A stretch of DNA of 64,000 bases from Oceanobacter antarcticus (GTDB lineage Bacteria; Pseudomonadota; Gammaproteobacteria; Pseudomonadales; Oceanobacteraceae), in NCBI RefSeq assembly GCF_044962685.1, contig NZ_JBBKTX010000024.1, forward strand, positions 1 through 64,000. Reading direction: 5' to 3'. Below the pieces are notes generated by a model that made no database searches, was not told the DNA's origin, and saw only the letters and a program-made list of their open reading frames with translations. Positions 1 through 8,913 of the stretch are shown piece after piece (the stretch's first letter is position 1; every line of letters starts with the position of its first letter). Position numbers and translations under genes: made by a program.

Positions 1-101
1 CAGGGGCTGGCAGGCGGTTATCGGAACTGAGATCGGGGATTGGTGGACTGTTTTTGGAACGCCGTTCGAGGCCAGGAAGTCCCCGAACGGTGAAGATGAG
101 C

Positions 102-172
102 AAAACCCGCTATCCGGTTGATCGTAATGCTGCTCCACTTAAGTGAACAGCATTACGCCGAAGCGGGTTTTT
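102..172. terminator. Nested hairpin, bidirectional terminator after sucD
   Basis: Two nested perfect stems follow the sucD stop. The outer stem is AAAACCCGCT (102-111) with AGCGGGTTTT (162-171). The inner stem is CGTAATGCTG (123-132) with CAGCATTACG (148-157). The outer stem carries T-runs on both strands, so it can end the TCA operon and also stop transcription from the left. A third small stem (CCGTTCG 62-68 with CGAACGG 84-90) lies beyond it. No gene was seen in positions 1-101. Confidence 0.8.
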
Positions 173-193
173 CAGGAAACCGGAGGTAACAAC

Positions 194-1066
194 TTACCAG
201 CCAGTCTTTTCCTTCAGTGCTTTACCGATATCAGCCAGGCTGCGAACGGTGGTTACACCAGCGTCTTGCAACGCTGCGAACTTCTCGTCTGCAGTACCTT
301 TACCGCCAGAGATGATCGCACCAGCGTGACCCATACGCTTGCCTGCAGGAGCAGTAACACCCGCGATGTAGGACACTACCGGCTTGGTAACGTTAGCCTT
401 GATGTAGGCTGCGGCTTCTTCTTCAGCAGTACCACCGATCTCACCAATCATCACGATGGCTTCAGTTTGTGGATCGTTCTGGAACAATTCCAGTACGTCG
501 ATGAAGTTGGTACCCGGAATTGGGTCACCACCAATACCAACACAGGTAGACTGGCCGAAACCGTAGTCTGTCGTCTGCTTGACCGCTTCGTACGTCAGGG
601 TGCCTGAACGAGAAACGATGCCGACTTTACCTGGCAGGTGGATGTGACCTGGCATGATGCCGATCTTGCACTCTCCAGGAGTAATCACACCTGGGCAGTT
701 AGGGCCGATCAGGCGAACGCCCAGCTCGTCACACTTAACTTTGGCATCCAGCATGTCCAGGGTAGGAATGCCTTCGGTGATACATACGATCAGCTTGATG
801 CCAGCGTTAGCGGCTTCCAGGATCGAATCCTTACAAAAAGGTGCTGGAACGTAGATAACAGAGGCTTCTGCACCCGTCGTTTCAACCGCTTCAGCAACCG
901 TGTTGAATACCGGCAGGCCCAGGTGAGTCTGACCACCCTTGCCTGGAGTAACACCACCGACCATCTTGGTGCCGTATGCAATTGCCTGTTCAGAGTGAAA
1001 GGTACCTTGAGCACCCGTAAAACCCTGACAAATAACTTTAGTATCTTTGTTGATTAAAACGCTCAT
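194..1066 (-). CDS. sucD: Succinyl-CoA ligase [ADP-forming] subunit alpha
   Basis: This is the alpha subunit of succinyl-CoA synthetase, which converts succinyl-CoA, ADP and phosphate to succinate, CoA and ATP in the TCA cycle, working in the cytoplasm with SucC. The 290 residues match the family's usual length. An N-terminal CoA-binding Rossmann fold (FTGAQGTFHSEQAI near residues 16-30) is followed by the ligase domain, with the phosphohistidine at H247 in GHAGAIISGG. The ATG lies 9 bases after the sucC stop, so the two subunits are co-translated as the last genes of the sdh-suc operon. A strong terminator follows. Nothing in the protein looks degenerate. Confidence 0.97.
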   Translation of the reverse strand: MSVLINKDTKVICQGFTGAQGTFHSEQAIAYGTKMVGGVTPGKGGQTHLGLPVFNTVAEAVETTGAEASVIYVPAPFCKDSILEAANAGIKLIVCITEGIPTLDMLDAKVKCDELGVRLIGPNCPGVITPGECKIGIMPGHIHLPGKVGIVSRSGTLTYEAVKQTTDYGFGQSTCVGIGGDPIPGTNFIDVLELFQNDPQTEAIVMIGEIGGTAEEEAAAYIKANVTKPVVSYIAGVTAPAGKRMGHAGAIISGGKGTADEKFAALQDAGVTTVRSLADIGKALKEKTGW

Positions 1067-1075
1067 GATTACCCC

Positions 1076-2242
1076 TTATTTGCCAGCTGCTGCGGCAACA
1101 ACTTTCTGTGCTGCGCCAGTCAGATCGGTGTCAGCAATAATGTTCAGGCCACTTTCAGACAGAACCTTGGTACCCAGCTCTGCATTGTTACCTTGCAGAC
1201 GCACAACGACAGGTACTTGCACGCCGACTTCCTTGACTGCACCGATAACGCCTTCAGCAATCATGTCACAACGCACAATACCGCCGAAGATGTTGATGAA
1301 TACCGCTTTAACGGAATCATCAGACAAGATGATCTTGAACGCTTCAACAACACGTTCCTTGGTAGCACCGCCGCCCACGTCCAGGAAGTTGGCAGGGTTG
1401 CCGCCGTGCAGTTTGACGATGTCCATGGTACCCATGGCCAGGCCAGCGCCGTTAACCATACAACCGATGTCACCATCCAGGGCGACGTAGTTCAGTTCCC
1501 ACTTGGCAGCGTGCGCTTCGCGCTCATCTTCCTGGGATGGATCGTGCATTTCTTGCAGATCCTTGTGACGGTATACTGCGTTGCTGTCGATGTTCAGCTT
1601 GGCATCCAGACAGTGCAGATTGCCTTCAGACGTGATAACCAGCGGGTTCACTTCCAGCAGTGCCAGATCTTTGTCAGCAAACAGCTGCGCCAGACCCAGG
1701 AAGATTTTGGTGAACTGCTTGATCTGGTCGCCTTGCAGGCCCAATTTGAACGCCAGCTCACGACCCTGGTATGGCTGTGCACCAACGAGAGGATCAATTG
1801 TTGCTTTCAGGATCTTTTCTGGCGTTTCTTCTGCAACCTTCTCGATTTCCACACCACCTTCGGTCGATGCCATGAAAACAATGCGGCGGGTTGAACGGTC
1901 AACAACCGCTCCCAGATACAGCTCCTGAGCAATATCGGTACAGGTTTCAACCAGAATGCAGCTAACCGGCTGACCATTTTCGTCTGTCTGGTAAGTCACC
2001 AGGTTTTTACCCAGCCACTGGTCAGCAAACGCTTTGATTTCTTCTTTGGAAGAAACCAGTTTCACACCACCAGCCTTACCGCGACCACCAGCATGGACCT
2101 GTGCTTTGACTACCCAACGGTCGCCACCGATTTCGTCAGCTGCAGCTGCTGCTTCTTCTGCTGTTTTGGCTGCCACACCTTTTGAAACTGGCAGACCGTA
2201 CTGAGCAAAAAGCTGTTTACCCTGATATTCGTGAAGGTTCAT
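1076..2242 (-). CDS. sucC: Succinyl-CoA ligase [ADP-forming] subunit beta
   Basis: This is the nucleotide-binding beta subunit that pairs with SucD. It has 388 residues, the standard length. The start MNLHEYQGKQLF is the family signature of the ATP-grasp domain (roughly 1-240), with VHAGGRGKAGGVK near residue 50. The C-terminal ligase/CoA domain carries VNGAGLAMGTMD and NIFGGIVRCDMIAEG. It precedes sucD by 9 bases and follows lpdA after a 145-base gap containing a GC-rich hairpin. That gap could make sucCD partly independent of the upstream genes. The assignment is secure. Confidence 0.97.
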   Translation of the reverse strand: MNLHEYQGKQLFAQYGLPVSKGVAAKTAEEAAAAADEIGGDRWVVKAQVHAGGRGKAGGVKLVSSKEEIKAFADQWLGKNLVTYQTDENGQPVSCILVETCTDIAQELYLGAVVDRSTRRIVFMASTEGGVEIEKVAEETPEKILKATIDPLVGAQPYQGRELAFKLGLQGDQIKQFTKIFLGLAQLFADKDLALLEVNPLVITSEGNLHCLDAKLNIDSNAVYRHKDLQEMHDPSQEDEREAHAAKWELNYVALDGDIGCMVNGAGLAMGTMDIVKLHGGNPANFLDVGGGATKERVVEAFKIILSDDSVKAVFINIFGGIVRCDMIAEGVIGAVKEVGVQVPVVVRLQGNNAELGTKVLSESGLNIIADTDLTGAAQKVVAAAAGK

Positions 2243-2352
2243 CGCTTTCGTCCTGTTTCTTTTACTTTGTCGGGGGTTGCCCGACAGCCTGTGTTAACTG
2301 AACAGCCATTGTGTGGCGCACGGAGTGCCGAGTGTTCAGCAATATAAGCAAA

Positions 2353-2370
2353 GGCCCGGATAACCGGGCC
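2353..2370 (-). terminator. GC-rich hairpin between lpdA and sucC
   Basis: The perfect 7-bp stem GGCCCGG/CCGGGCC has a 4-base loop and, read on the minus strand, is followed by TTTGCTTAT. It lies 18 bases after the lpdA stop, inside the operon. The T-tract is weak, so an attenuating or mRNA-stabilising hairpin is more likely than a full stop. This is inferred from sequence alone. Confidence 0.5.
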
Positions 2371-2387
2371 AATGTTTTACATCGGAA

Positions 2388-3827
2388 TTACTTCTTCGGG
2401 CGACGATTCGCTTTATGAATCGCAGCATTGTTCACAGCCAGTGCAGCCTCATGAACTGCTTCAGATACGGTTGGGTGCGCAAACACCATCATGCCGATAT
2501 CTTCAGCACTGGAACCGAATTCCATCGCCACAACCACCTGCTGACACAGATCACCGGCATTGGGGCCAATCACGCTGGCACCCAGAATACGGTCTGTTTC
2601 AGCGTGAGCGATCATTTTGACGAAACCTTCCGTCTGATTCCCTGCCATGGCCCGACCATTGGCAGCAAACGGGAACATGCCCACGTTGTACGGTTCGCCT
2701 TCGGCCTTGACCTGTTCTTCCGTCTTGCCAACCCAGGCAATTTCTGGGCTGGTATAGATAACGGAAGGTATCACGTCGTAGTTCACCTGAGCTTTGTGGC
2801 CATGGATACGCTCGGCCACCATAACACCTTCTTCAGAGGCCTTGTGCGCCAGCATTGGGCCACGCACCACGTCACCGACGGCCCAGATTCCTGGAGCATC
2901 GGTTTTACAGGCTTCATCAACGTGAATAAAGCCGCGCTCATCCAGATTCACACCACTGTCACCAGACAGCAGACCGTCGGTGTATGGCTTGCGACCAACC
3001 GCAACAATCAGCTTGTCGAAAGTTTCGGTCTTTTCTTCGCCACCTTCCTGGAAGGTGACGGTAACAGCACCGTCTTTTATCTCAGAACCGGTCACACGGG
3101 CACCCAGACGAATGTCCATACCCTGCTTGGTGAACAGTTTCTGCGCTTCCTTGGCGACGGCCTGGTCAGCCACGTGCAAGAACTTGTCCTGTGCTTCCAG
3201 AACGGTCACCTTGGCGCCCAGACGGCCCCATACTGAACCCAGTTCCAGGCCAATAACACCAGCGCCGATCACACCCAGACGCGCAGGAACGTTCTTGAAT
3301 TCCAGCGCACCGGTTGAATCAACAATAATATCGTCGGTCAATGGCGTTGGCGGAATGTTCACAGGAACAGAACCGGTGGCGATGATGATATGTTCGGCTT
3401 CAATCAGTTCGGCTTCACCACTATGAGGAGTGAATTCCACTTTTTTGCCAGCCAGCACTTTGCCCGTGCCTTCCAGACCTGTCACACCATTGGCCTTGAA
3501 CAATCCGGCAACACCCATGGTCAGGTTTTTAACGATCTGATCCTTGCGCGCCAGCATGGTGGCGATGTCGATAGACACTTCACCGGTGCTGATACCATGC
3601 AGATCAAAATCGTGTTTGGCTTCTTCATATTTATGTGACGTGTCCAGCAACGCTTTCGATGGGATACAACCCACGTTCAGACAGGTACCACCAAATACGC
3701 CTTTACCGTCTTTGCTCAACCACTTGTCAATACAAGCCGTCTTCAGACCCAGCTGAGCGCAACGAATGGCAGCCACATAACCGCCAGGACCACCACCAAC
3801 TACGACTACATCAAATTTCTTGCTCAT
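2388..3827 (-). CDS. lpdA: Dihydrolipoyl dehydrogenase (E3)
   Basis: This FAD-dependent disulfide reductase reoxidises the lipoyl groups of E2 enzymes, passing electrons to NAD. Its place between sucB and sucC assigns it to the 2-oxoglutarate dehydrogenase complex, although it may also serve other lipoyl enzymes. It has 479 residues. The FAD dinucleotide fold is at residues 8-16 (VVGGGPGGY), the redox-active disulfide at C49 and C54 in GGTCLNVGCIPSK, the NAD fold near 185-195 (GVIGAGVIGLELGS), and the C-terminal catalytic pair at H451 and E456 in HPTVSE. It is 21 bases downstream of sucB. Having an lpd inside the suc block, as in pseudomonads, differs from the E. coli layout. Confidence 0.96.
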   Translation of the reverse strand: MSKKFDVVVVGGGPGGYVAAIRCAQLGLKTACIDKWLSKDGKGVFGGTCLNVGCIPSKALLDTSHKYEEAKHDFDLHGISTGEVSIDIATMLARKDQIVKNLTMGVAGLFKANGVTGLEGTGKVLAGKKVEFTPHSGEAELIEAEHIIIATGSVPVNIPPTPLTDDIIVDSTGALEFKNVPARLGVIGAGVIGLELGSVWGRLGAKVTVLEAQDKFLHVADQAVAKEAQKLFTKQGMDIRLGARVTGSEIKDGAVTVTFQEGGEEKTETFDKLIVAVGRKPYTDGLLSGDSGVNLDERGFIHVDEACKTDAPGIWAVGDVVRGPMLAHKASEEGVMVAERIHGHKAQVNYDVIPSVIYTSPEIAWVGKTEEQVKAEGEPYNVGMFPFAANGRAMAGNQTEGFVKMIAHAETDRILGASVIGPNAGDLCQQVVVAMEFGSSAEDIGMMVFAHPTVSEAVHEAALAVNNAAIHKANRRPKK

Positions 3828-3848
3828 TACAAATCCTTAATTTGTCGA

Positions 3849-5045
3849 TTATACGTCCAGCAGCATACGTGCAGGGTCTTCCAGCAGGTTCTTGATGGTT
3901 ACCAGGAACTGAACCGCTTCCTTACCATCAATCATGCGGTGGTCATAAGACAGCGCCAGATACATCATGGGCAGGATTTCAACCTGGCCATTAACCGCCA
4001 TCGGGCGATCCTGAATCTTGTGCATACCCATAATCGCAGTTTGCGGCGGGTTCAGGATCGGAGTGGACATCAGGGAACCAAACACACCACCGTTGGTGAT
4101 GGTGAAGGTGCCACCCTGCATGTCATCCATACCCAGTTTGCCGTCACGGCCACGCTTGGCGAAGTCACCGATAGTGCCCTCAATTTCTGCCAGACCCATG
4201 CTGTCAGTATCACGCAGTACCGGCACAACCAGGCCCCGTTCTGTTGATACGGCTACGCCGATATCCTGATAGCCGTGATAAACCATATCATTGCCATCAA
4301 GAGACGCATTAACAGCAGGGAAGCGTTTCAGCGCTTCTGTAGCCGCCTTGACGAAGAAAGACATAAAGCCAAGCTTCTGGCCGTGTACTTTCTCGAACTG
4401 GTCTTTATACATCTTGCGCAGTTCCATCACCGGCTTCATGTTGACTTCGTTGTACGTCGTCAGCATGGCTGCATTTTGCTGCGCTTCAACCAGACGCTTG
4501 GCGATAGTCGCACGCAAACGGGTCATTGGAACGCGTTTTTCAATACGCTCACCCGCAACAGGTGCTGCAACAGGTGCTGCAGCAACCGGAGCAGCTGCCG
4601 CTGGCTTGGCAGTACCGGTTTTCAGGTGATTAACAACGTCTTCCTTGGTGACACGGCCATCTTTGCCCGTCGCCTTGATATCCGCACCAGCCACGCCGTT
4701 TTCTTCTGCAATCTTGCGAGCCGCCGGGCTCATGATCAGATCACCAGCCGCGGCTGCAGCTGCAGTCTCCGCTGGCGCGGCTGCCGCAGGAGCCGTTGCT
4801 GCAACATCACCTTCAACAAAAATGGCCAGAACTTCATCGCTCAGTACCACTTCGCCTTCACCCTTGAAGACTTCCTTGAGTGTGCCATTCGCTGGAGCGA
4901 CGACTTCCAGAACCACTTTATCGGTCTCGATATCAACCAGCAGCTCATCACGCTCAACAGCCTCGCCTGGCTGTTTATGCCAGGTTGCTACCGTGCCATC
5001 GGCAACTGATTCAGGAAAAGTGGGTGCCTTGATTTCGATGCTCAT
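3849..5045 (-). CDS. sucB: 2-oxoglutarate dehydrogenase E2, dihydrolipoamide succinyltransferase
   Basis: This is the core E2 of the 2-oxoglutarate dehydrogenase complex. It transfers the succinyl group from lipoamide to CoA. It has 398 residues with one N-terminal lipoyl domain (lipoylated K43 in DIETDKVVL), an Ala/Pro-rich linker, a peripheral-subunit-binding domain near 105-140 (MSPAARKIAEENGV), a second Ala-rich linker and the catalytic domain from about 165. The active-site His is H369 with D373 in SYDHRMIDG. It starts 26 bases after sucA, and the three complex genes sucA, sucB and lpdA are contiguous. Confidence 0.97.
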   Translation of the reverse strand: MSIEIKAPTFPESVADGTVATWHKQPGEAVERDELLVDIETDKVVLEVVAPANGTLKEVFKGEGEVVLSDEVLAIFVEGDVAATAPAAAAPAETAAAAAAGDLIMSPAARKIAEENGVAGADIKATGKDGRVTKEDVVNHLKTGTAKPAAAAPVAAAPVAAPVAGERIEKRVPMTRLRATIAKRLVEAQQNAAMLTTYNEVNMKPVMELRKMYKDQFEKVHGQKLGFMSFFVKAATEALKRFPAVNASLDGNDMVYHGYQDIGVAVSTERGLVVPVLRDTDSMGLAEIEGTIGDFAKRGRDGKLGMDDMQGGTFTITNGGVFGSLMSTPILNPPQTAIMGMHKIQDRPMAVNGQVEILPMMYLALSYDHRMIDGKEAVQFLVTIKNLLEDPARMLLDV

Positions 5046-5071
5046 TATTTTTTCCTTAAGGATTCCTGCGA

Positions 5072-7909
5072 TTAGCCCTGAAGATCCAGAGCTTCACTAA
5101 TGTATTGTTCAAGCTGCGCAAGGTGCAGCGCCATATAGCCAGCGGCTGGTGAAGCAGATGCAGCACGTCCCGCGTAGTTCAGTGTCATTCCCGGCTTCAG
5201 GTTATTAATGGCACGTTGCATGTAATGCTGGCTGTTGTACCAGGCACCCATGTTTTTAGGTTCTTCCTGGACCCAGAAGATCTCTTCCATATTGGTATAC
5301 GGAGCCAGAACTTCTTCCAGATCGTCATGAGGGAACGGATACAGCTGTTCAATACGGACGATCGCAATATCGTTGATTTCTTCAGCACGACGACGTTCCA
5401 GCAAATCGTAGTAGACCTTGCCTGAACACAGCAGCACACGACGTACAGCCTGTGTTTCCAACTCGTCAATCTCATTGATCACCGTTTGGAAACGACCTTC
5501 GGCCAGTTCTTCCAACGTACTGGTTGCCAGTTTATGGCGCAGCAGACTCTTCGGAGACATCACCACCAGCGGTTTACGCACCGGACGAATTACCTGACGA
5601 CGCAGCATGTGGTAAACCTGTGCTGGCGTGGAAGGTACACAGATCTGGACGTTATGCTCGGCACACAATTGCAGGTAACGTTCCAGCCGCGCTGACGAGT
5701 GCTCAGGGCCTTGTCCTTCGTAGCCATGTGGCAACAGCATGGTCAGACCACACAGGCGGCCCCACTTGTGTTCGCCACTGGAAATAAACTGGTCAAATAC
5801 CACCTGAGCGCCGTTGGCGAAATCACCAAACTGAGCTTCCCAAACGACCAGACCGCCAGGGGTCGTAGTTGAATAACCGTATTCAAAGGCCAGTACAGCT
5901 TCTTCAGACAACAACGAATCATAGAGATCGAATGCTGGCTGATTCTCACTGACATGACATAGAGGAACGTAACGGCTGGCGTCTTTCTGGTTATGCAACA
6001 CAGCATGACGGTGGGAGAACGTGCCTCGACCCACATCCTGGCCGGTGATACGAACCGGGTAACCTTCTTTCAACAGGGTTGCATACGCCATAGTTTCAGC
6101 GTAACCCCAGTTAATCGGGGATGCACCAGCTCCCATACGGCCACGGTCTTCCAGTATCTTGCCAACCTGACGCTGAACCGCAAAGCCTTCCGGTACTTCC
6201 AGCAACTTATTGGAAAGCTCCTGCAATGCCTGGAGATCAAAGCTGGTGTCGGCATCGGCAGTCCACTCATGACCCAGATATGGCGTCCAGTCGACGAACA
6301 GCTCCTTGTTTGGCTCCTTGACGAGACTTTTGACCACGTGGCGCCCTTCATCAAGCGCCTTGCGGTATTCCTCTTCCAGATCTTTCACACCTTCAGCGCT
6401 AATCACTGCATCAGCAATCAACTTCGCCGCATACAGTTCGCGGGTGGTTTTCTGCTTCTTGATCTGTGCGTACATGATCGGCTGGGTACCGGAAGGCTCA
6501 TCCGCTTCGTTATGACCACGGCGACGATAACAAACCAGGTCAATAACCACGTCTTTCTTGAATTCCCGGCGATAATCTGCAGCAATTTGGGCGGCAAACA
6601 AGACCGCTTCCGGATCATCACCATTCACATGCAGAATCGGTGCTTCAATCACCTTGGCAACGTCGGTGCAATATTCCGTAGAACGCACATCCTCACGCTT
6701 GGAGGTCGTAAAGCCCACCTGGTTGTTGATGACGATATGAATGGTACCGCCAGTCTTGTAGGCCCGAGTCTGGGACAACTGGAAGGTTTCCATAACAACA
6801 CCCTGACCCGCAAATGCGGCATCACCATGCATTGATATAGGAACAACCAGTTCACCCACCGTGTCTCCACGACGATCCTGGCGAGCACGTACCGATCCCT
6901 CGACTACTGGGGATACAATTTCCAGGTGAGATGGGTTAAACGCCAGTGCCAGGTGTACTTCACCGCCAGAGGTCATCACGTTGGAAGAGAAACCCTGGTG
7001 GTATTTGACGTCGCCATGGGACTGGTATTCAGACTTGCCTTCAAATTCGTTGAACAGGTCGGACGTCTTTTTACCCAAGGTGTTGATCAGGGTATTCAGA
7101 CGACCACGGTGCGCCATGCCGATAACAATTTCCTTGGCACCATAAGAGCCAAAGCGCTGAATCAGTTCATCCATCAAGGGAATCAGTGACTCTCCACCTT
7201 CAAGACCAAAACGTTTAACACCGGGATAACGAGAACCCAGATATTTTTCCAGACCTTCAGCCGCAGTCAGTCGCTCCAGCAAATGCAGTTTGACTTCTTT
7301 ACTGTATTTGGGATGCGAGCGTGCGCTTTCCAGACGTTGCTGAAACCAGCGTTGCTCTGCGGTATTGACGATGTGCATGAATTCGGAACCGACGGTGCCA
7401 CAATAAGTAGCCTCAAGCGCATCAACAATTTCTTTCAGCGTTGCTTCGTCCTGGCCAATAAACAGGGAACCAGACTGGAAGCGGGTATCCAGATCAGCCT
7501 TCGACAAGCCATGGAAGTGTAAGTCCAGGTCAGGAACGCTCTGACGCTCCATCAGGCCCAGGGGATCCAGAGCAGCATGCTGATGGCCACGTCCACGGTA
7601 GGCGTTAATCAGCTGCAGCACCTGAACCTGCTTGCGCTCGTGCTCGGTACTGACACTGCCCTGTGATACCGGGCGGTTGCGATGCTGATTTTTCGAAATG
7701 AGCAAAAACTGCTCACGAACCGGTTTGTGGGGTGTGTCGACGGTGACGCTTTCGTCGGCTCTTGGGAGTTGATCAAAATAATTACGCCACTCTTCAGGTA
7801 CCTCACCAGGATCCTTAAGATAGGCTTCATAGAGCTCTTCTATGTAAGCAACGTTACCACCCGCTAACTGGGAGGTGCTCCATAGCTGCTCCATTGTTTG
7901 CTCGTGCAT
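5072..7909 (-). CDS. sucA: 2-oxoglutarate dehydrogenase E1 component
   Basis: This thiamine-diphosphate-dependent E1 decarboxylates 2-oxoglutarate and succinylates the lipoyl group of SucB. It has 945 residues, close to the E. coli enzyme. Visible features are the short N-terminal E2-binding helix (QLWSTSQLAGGN), the ThDP domain with GMAHRGRLNTL and GDAAFAGQGVV, and the transketolase-like C-terminal half with FEYGYSTTTPGGLVVWEAQFGDF. An ATG is at 7909 with an AGGGTG stretch about 7 bases upstream; an alternative in-frame ATG five codons later cannot be excluded. A 280-base gap separates it from sdhB. Confidence 0.97.
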   Translation of the reverse strand: MHEQTMEQLWSTSQLAGGNVAYIEELYEAYLKDPGEVPEEWRNYFDQLPRADESVTVDTPHKPVREQFLLISKNQHRNRPVSQGSVSTEHERKQVQVLQLINAYRGRGHQHAALDPLGLMERQSVPDLDLHFHGLSKADLDTRFQSGSLFIGQDEATLKEIVDALEATYCGTVGSEFMHIVNTAEQRWFQQRLESARSHPKYSKEVKLHLLERLTAAEGLEKYLGSRYPGVKRFGLEGGESLIPLMDELIQRFGSYGAKEIVIGMAHRGRLNTLINTLGKKTSDLFNEFEGKSEYQSHGDVKYHQGFSSNVMTSGGEVHLALAFNPSHLEIVSPVVEGSVRARQDRRGDTVGELVVPISMHGDAAFAGQGVVMETFQLSQTRAYKTGGTIHIVINNQVGFTTSKREDVRSTEYCTDVAKVIEAPILHVNGDDPEAVLFAAQIAADYRREFKKDVVIDLVCYRRRGHNEADEPSGTQPIMYAQIKKQKTTRELYAAKLIADAVISAEGVKDLEEEYRKALDEGRHVVKSLVKEPNKELFVDWTPYLGHEWTADADTSFDLQALQELSNKLLEVPEGFAVQRQVGKILEDRGRMGAGASPINWGYAETMAYATLLKEGYPVRITGQDVGRGTFSHRHAVLHNQKDASRYVPLCHVSENQPAFDLYDSLLSEEAVLAFEYGYSTTTPGGLVVWEAQFGDFANGAQVVFDQFISSGEHKWGRLCGLTMLLPHGYEGQGPEHSSARLERYLQLCAEHNVQICVPSTPAQVYHMLRRQVIRPVRKPLVVMSPKSLLRHKLATSTLEELAEGRFQTVINEIDELETQAVRRVLLCSGKVYYDLLERRRAEEINDIAIVRIEQLYPFPHDDLEEVLAPYTNMEEIFWVQEEPKNMGAWYNSQHYMQRAINNLKPGMTLNYAGRAASASPAAGYMALHLAQLEQYISEALDLQG

Positions 7910-8119
7910 GTACGATCACCCTGTTCCTGTAAACATTGAGGACGATCACCAACAGAGTATTTTGCACCAACTCTAGCACTGCCAGGCGAGTTAGAGGGCC
8001 GACTGATATGTCGCAAGGCCTCTGAGGTGAAGCAGGAATACCCTGGTCCCTCAATTACATTATTAGTTTCGTAAAACCGCGCTTTGTGGGCGTGATTTTC
8101 AAAAATTTTTCACGAAAAC

Positions 8120-8178
8120 GGGCTGTGTGTCCAGCCCACTTACGTCTAACCGGCATTCCACAGATTACGGAATGCCGG
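8120..8178 (-). other. Two hairpins in the sdhB-sucA spacer
   Basis: Just after the sdhB stop lie two perfect stems. CCGGCATTCC (8150-8159) pairs with GGAATGCCGG (8169-8178) across a 9-base loop. GGGCTG (8120-8125) pairs with CAGCCC (8132-8137) and on the minus strand is followed by GTTTTC. They could act as a partial terminator or protect the sdh mRNA 3' end, separating sdh and suc expression. The remaining 7910-8119 shows no further gene. Confidence 0.5.
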
Positions 8179-8189
8179 CCAGTTGCCGT

Positions 8190-8900
8190 TTAAACCTGCT
8201 GGCTCAACAGCATGTTGCGAATATGACCAATTGCGCGGGTCGGGTTAAGACCTTTTGGACATACGTTGACACAATTCATAATACCGCGACAACGGAACAC
8301 ACTGAATGGATCAGAAAGATCATTCAGACGCTCTGTTGTTGCGGTATCACGGCTATCCGCCAAAAAGCGGTATGCCTGCAACAGACCAGACGGGCCAACG
8401 AATTTATCAGGATTCCACCAGAACGACGGACAAGCCGTTGAACAGCAGGCACACAAAATACACTCGTACAAACCATCCAGCTTCTCGCGCTCTTCCGGAG
8501 ACTGCAGCCGCTCGATTGCAGGCGCAGGCTTGTTGTTCAGCAAGAACGGCTTGATGCGCTCATACTGGGTGTAGAACATTGTCATATCAATAACAAGATC
8601 ACGAATGACCGGCATACCGGGCAGTGGGCGTAATACCAACTTATCCATCTTGCCTTTGGTCGCTTCAGAAATCGGCGTAATACAGGCCAGACCATTCTTG
8701 CCGTTAATGTTCATGCCATCAGAGCCACAAACACCTTCGCGACAAGAGCGGCGATAAGCCATGCTCGAGTCCTGCTCTTTCACCAGAGCCAGAACGTCCA
8801 GAACCATGACATCCTTGCCACCAGGGACAGTAATGTCGTAATCCTGCATGTAGGGCGCAGAATCCTTTTCTGGGTTGTAGCGATAGATACTTACCAGCAT
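8190..8900 (-). CDS. sdhB: Succinate dehydrogenase iron-sulfur subunit
   Basis: This is the electron-transfer subunit of complex II, carrying electrons from the SdhA flavin to the membrane quinone site. It has 236 residues. An N-terminal ferredoxin-like domain has the [2Fe-2S] cysteines in SCREGVCGSDG plus a later Cys (near residues 55-80). The C-terminal domain has CILCACCSTACPSFWW and CRGIMNCVNVCPKGLNP for the [4Fe-4S] and [3Fe-4S] clusters. Its ATG has a GGGAGG site 7 bases upstream, and it lies 13 bases after sdhA. It is the last gene of the sdh part of the operon. Confidence 0.97.
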   Translation of the reverse strand: MLVSIYRYNPEKDSAPYMQDYDITVPGGKDVMVLDVLALVKEQDSSMAYRRSCREGVCGSDGMNINGKNGLACITPISEATKGKMDKLVLRPLPGMPVIRDLVIDMTMFYTQYERIKPFLLNNKPAPAIERLQSPEEREKLDGLYECILCACCSTACPSFWWNPDKFVGPSGLLQAYRFLADSRDTATTERLNDLSDPFSVFRCRGIMNCVNVCPKGLNPTRAIGHIRNMLLSQQV

Positions 8901-8913
8901 TGCATACCTCCCA

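Noticed and set aside
143..607. Plus-strand open frame opposite sucD (and similar long frames opposite sucC, sucA, sdhA, recB and the carboxylase)
   Set aside because: They lie wholly antisense to clearly conserved genes, lack ribosome-binding sites and resemble no family; they are by-products of codon bias.
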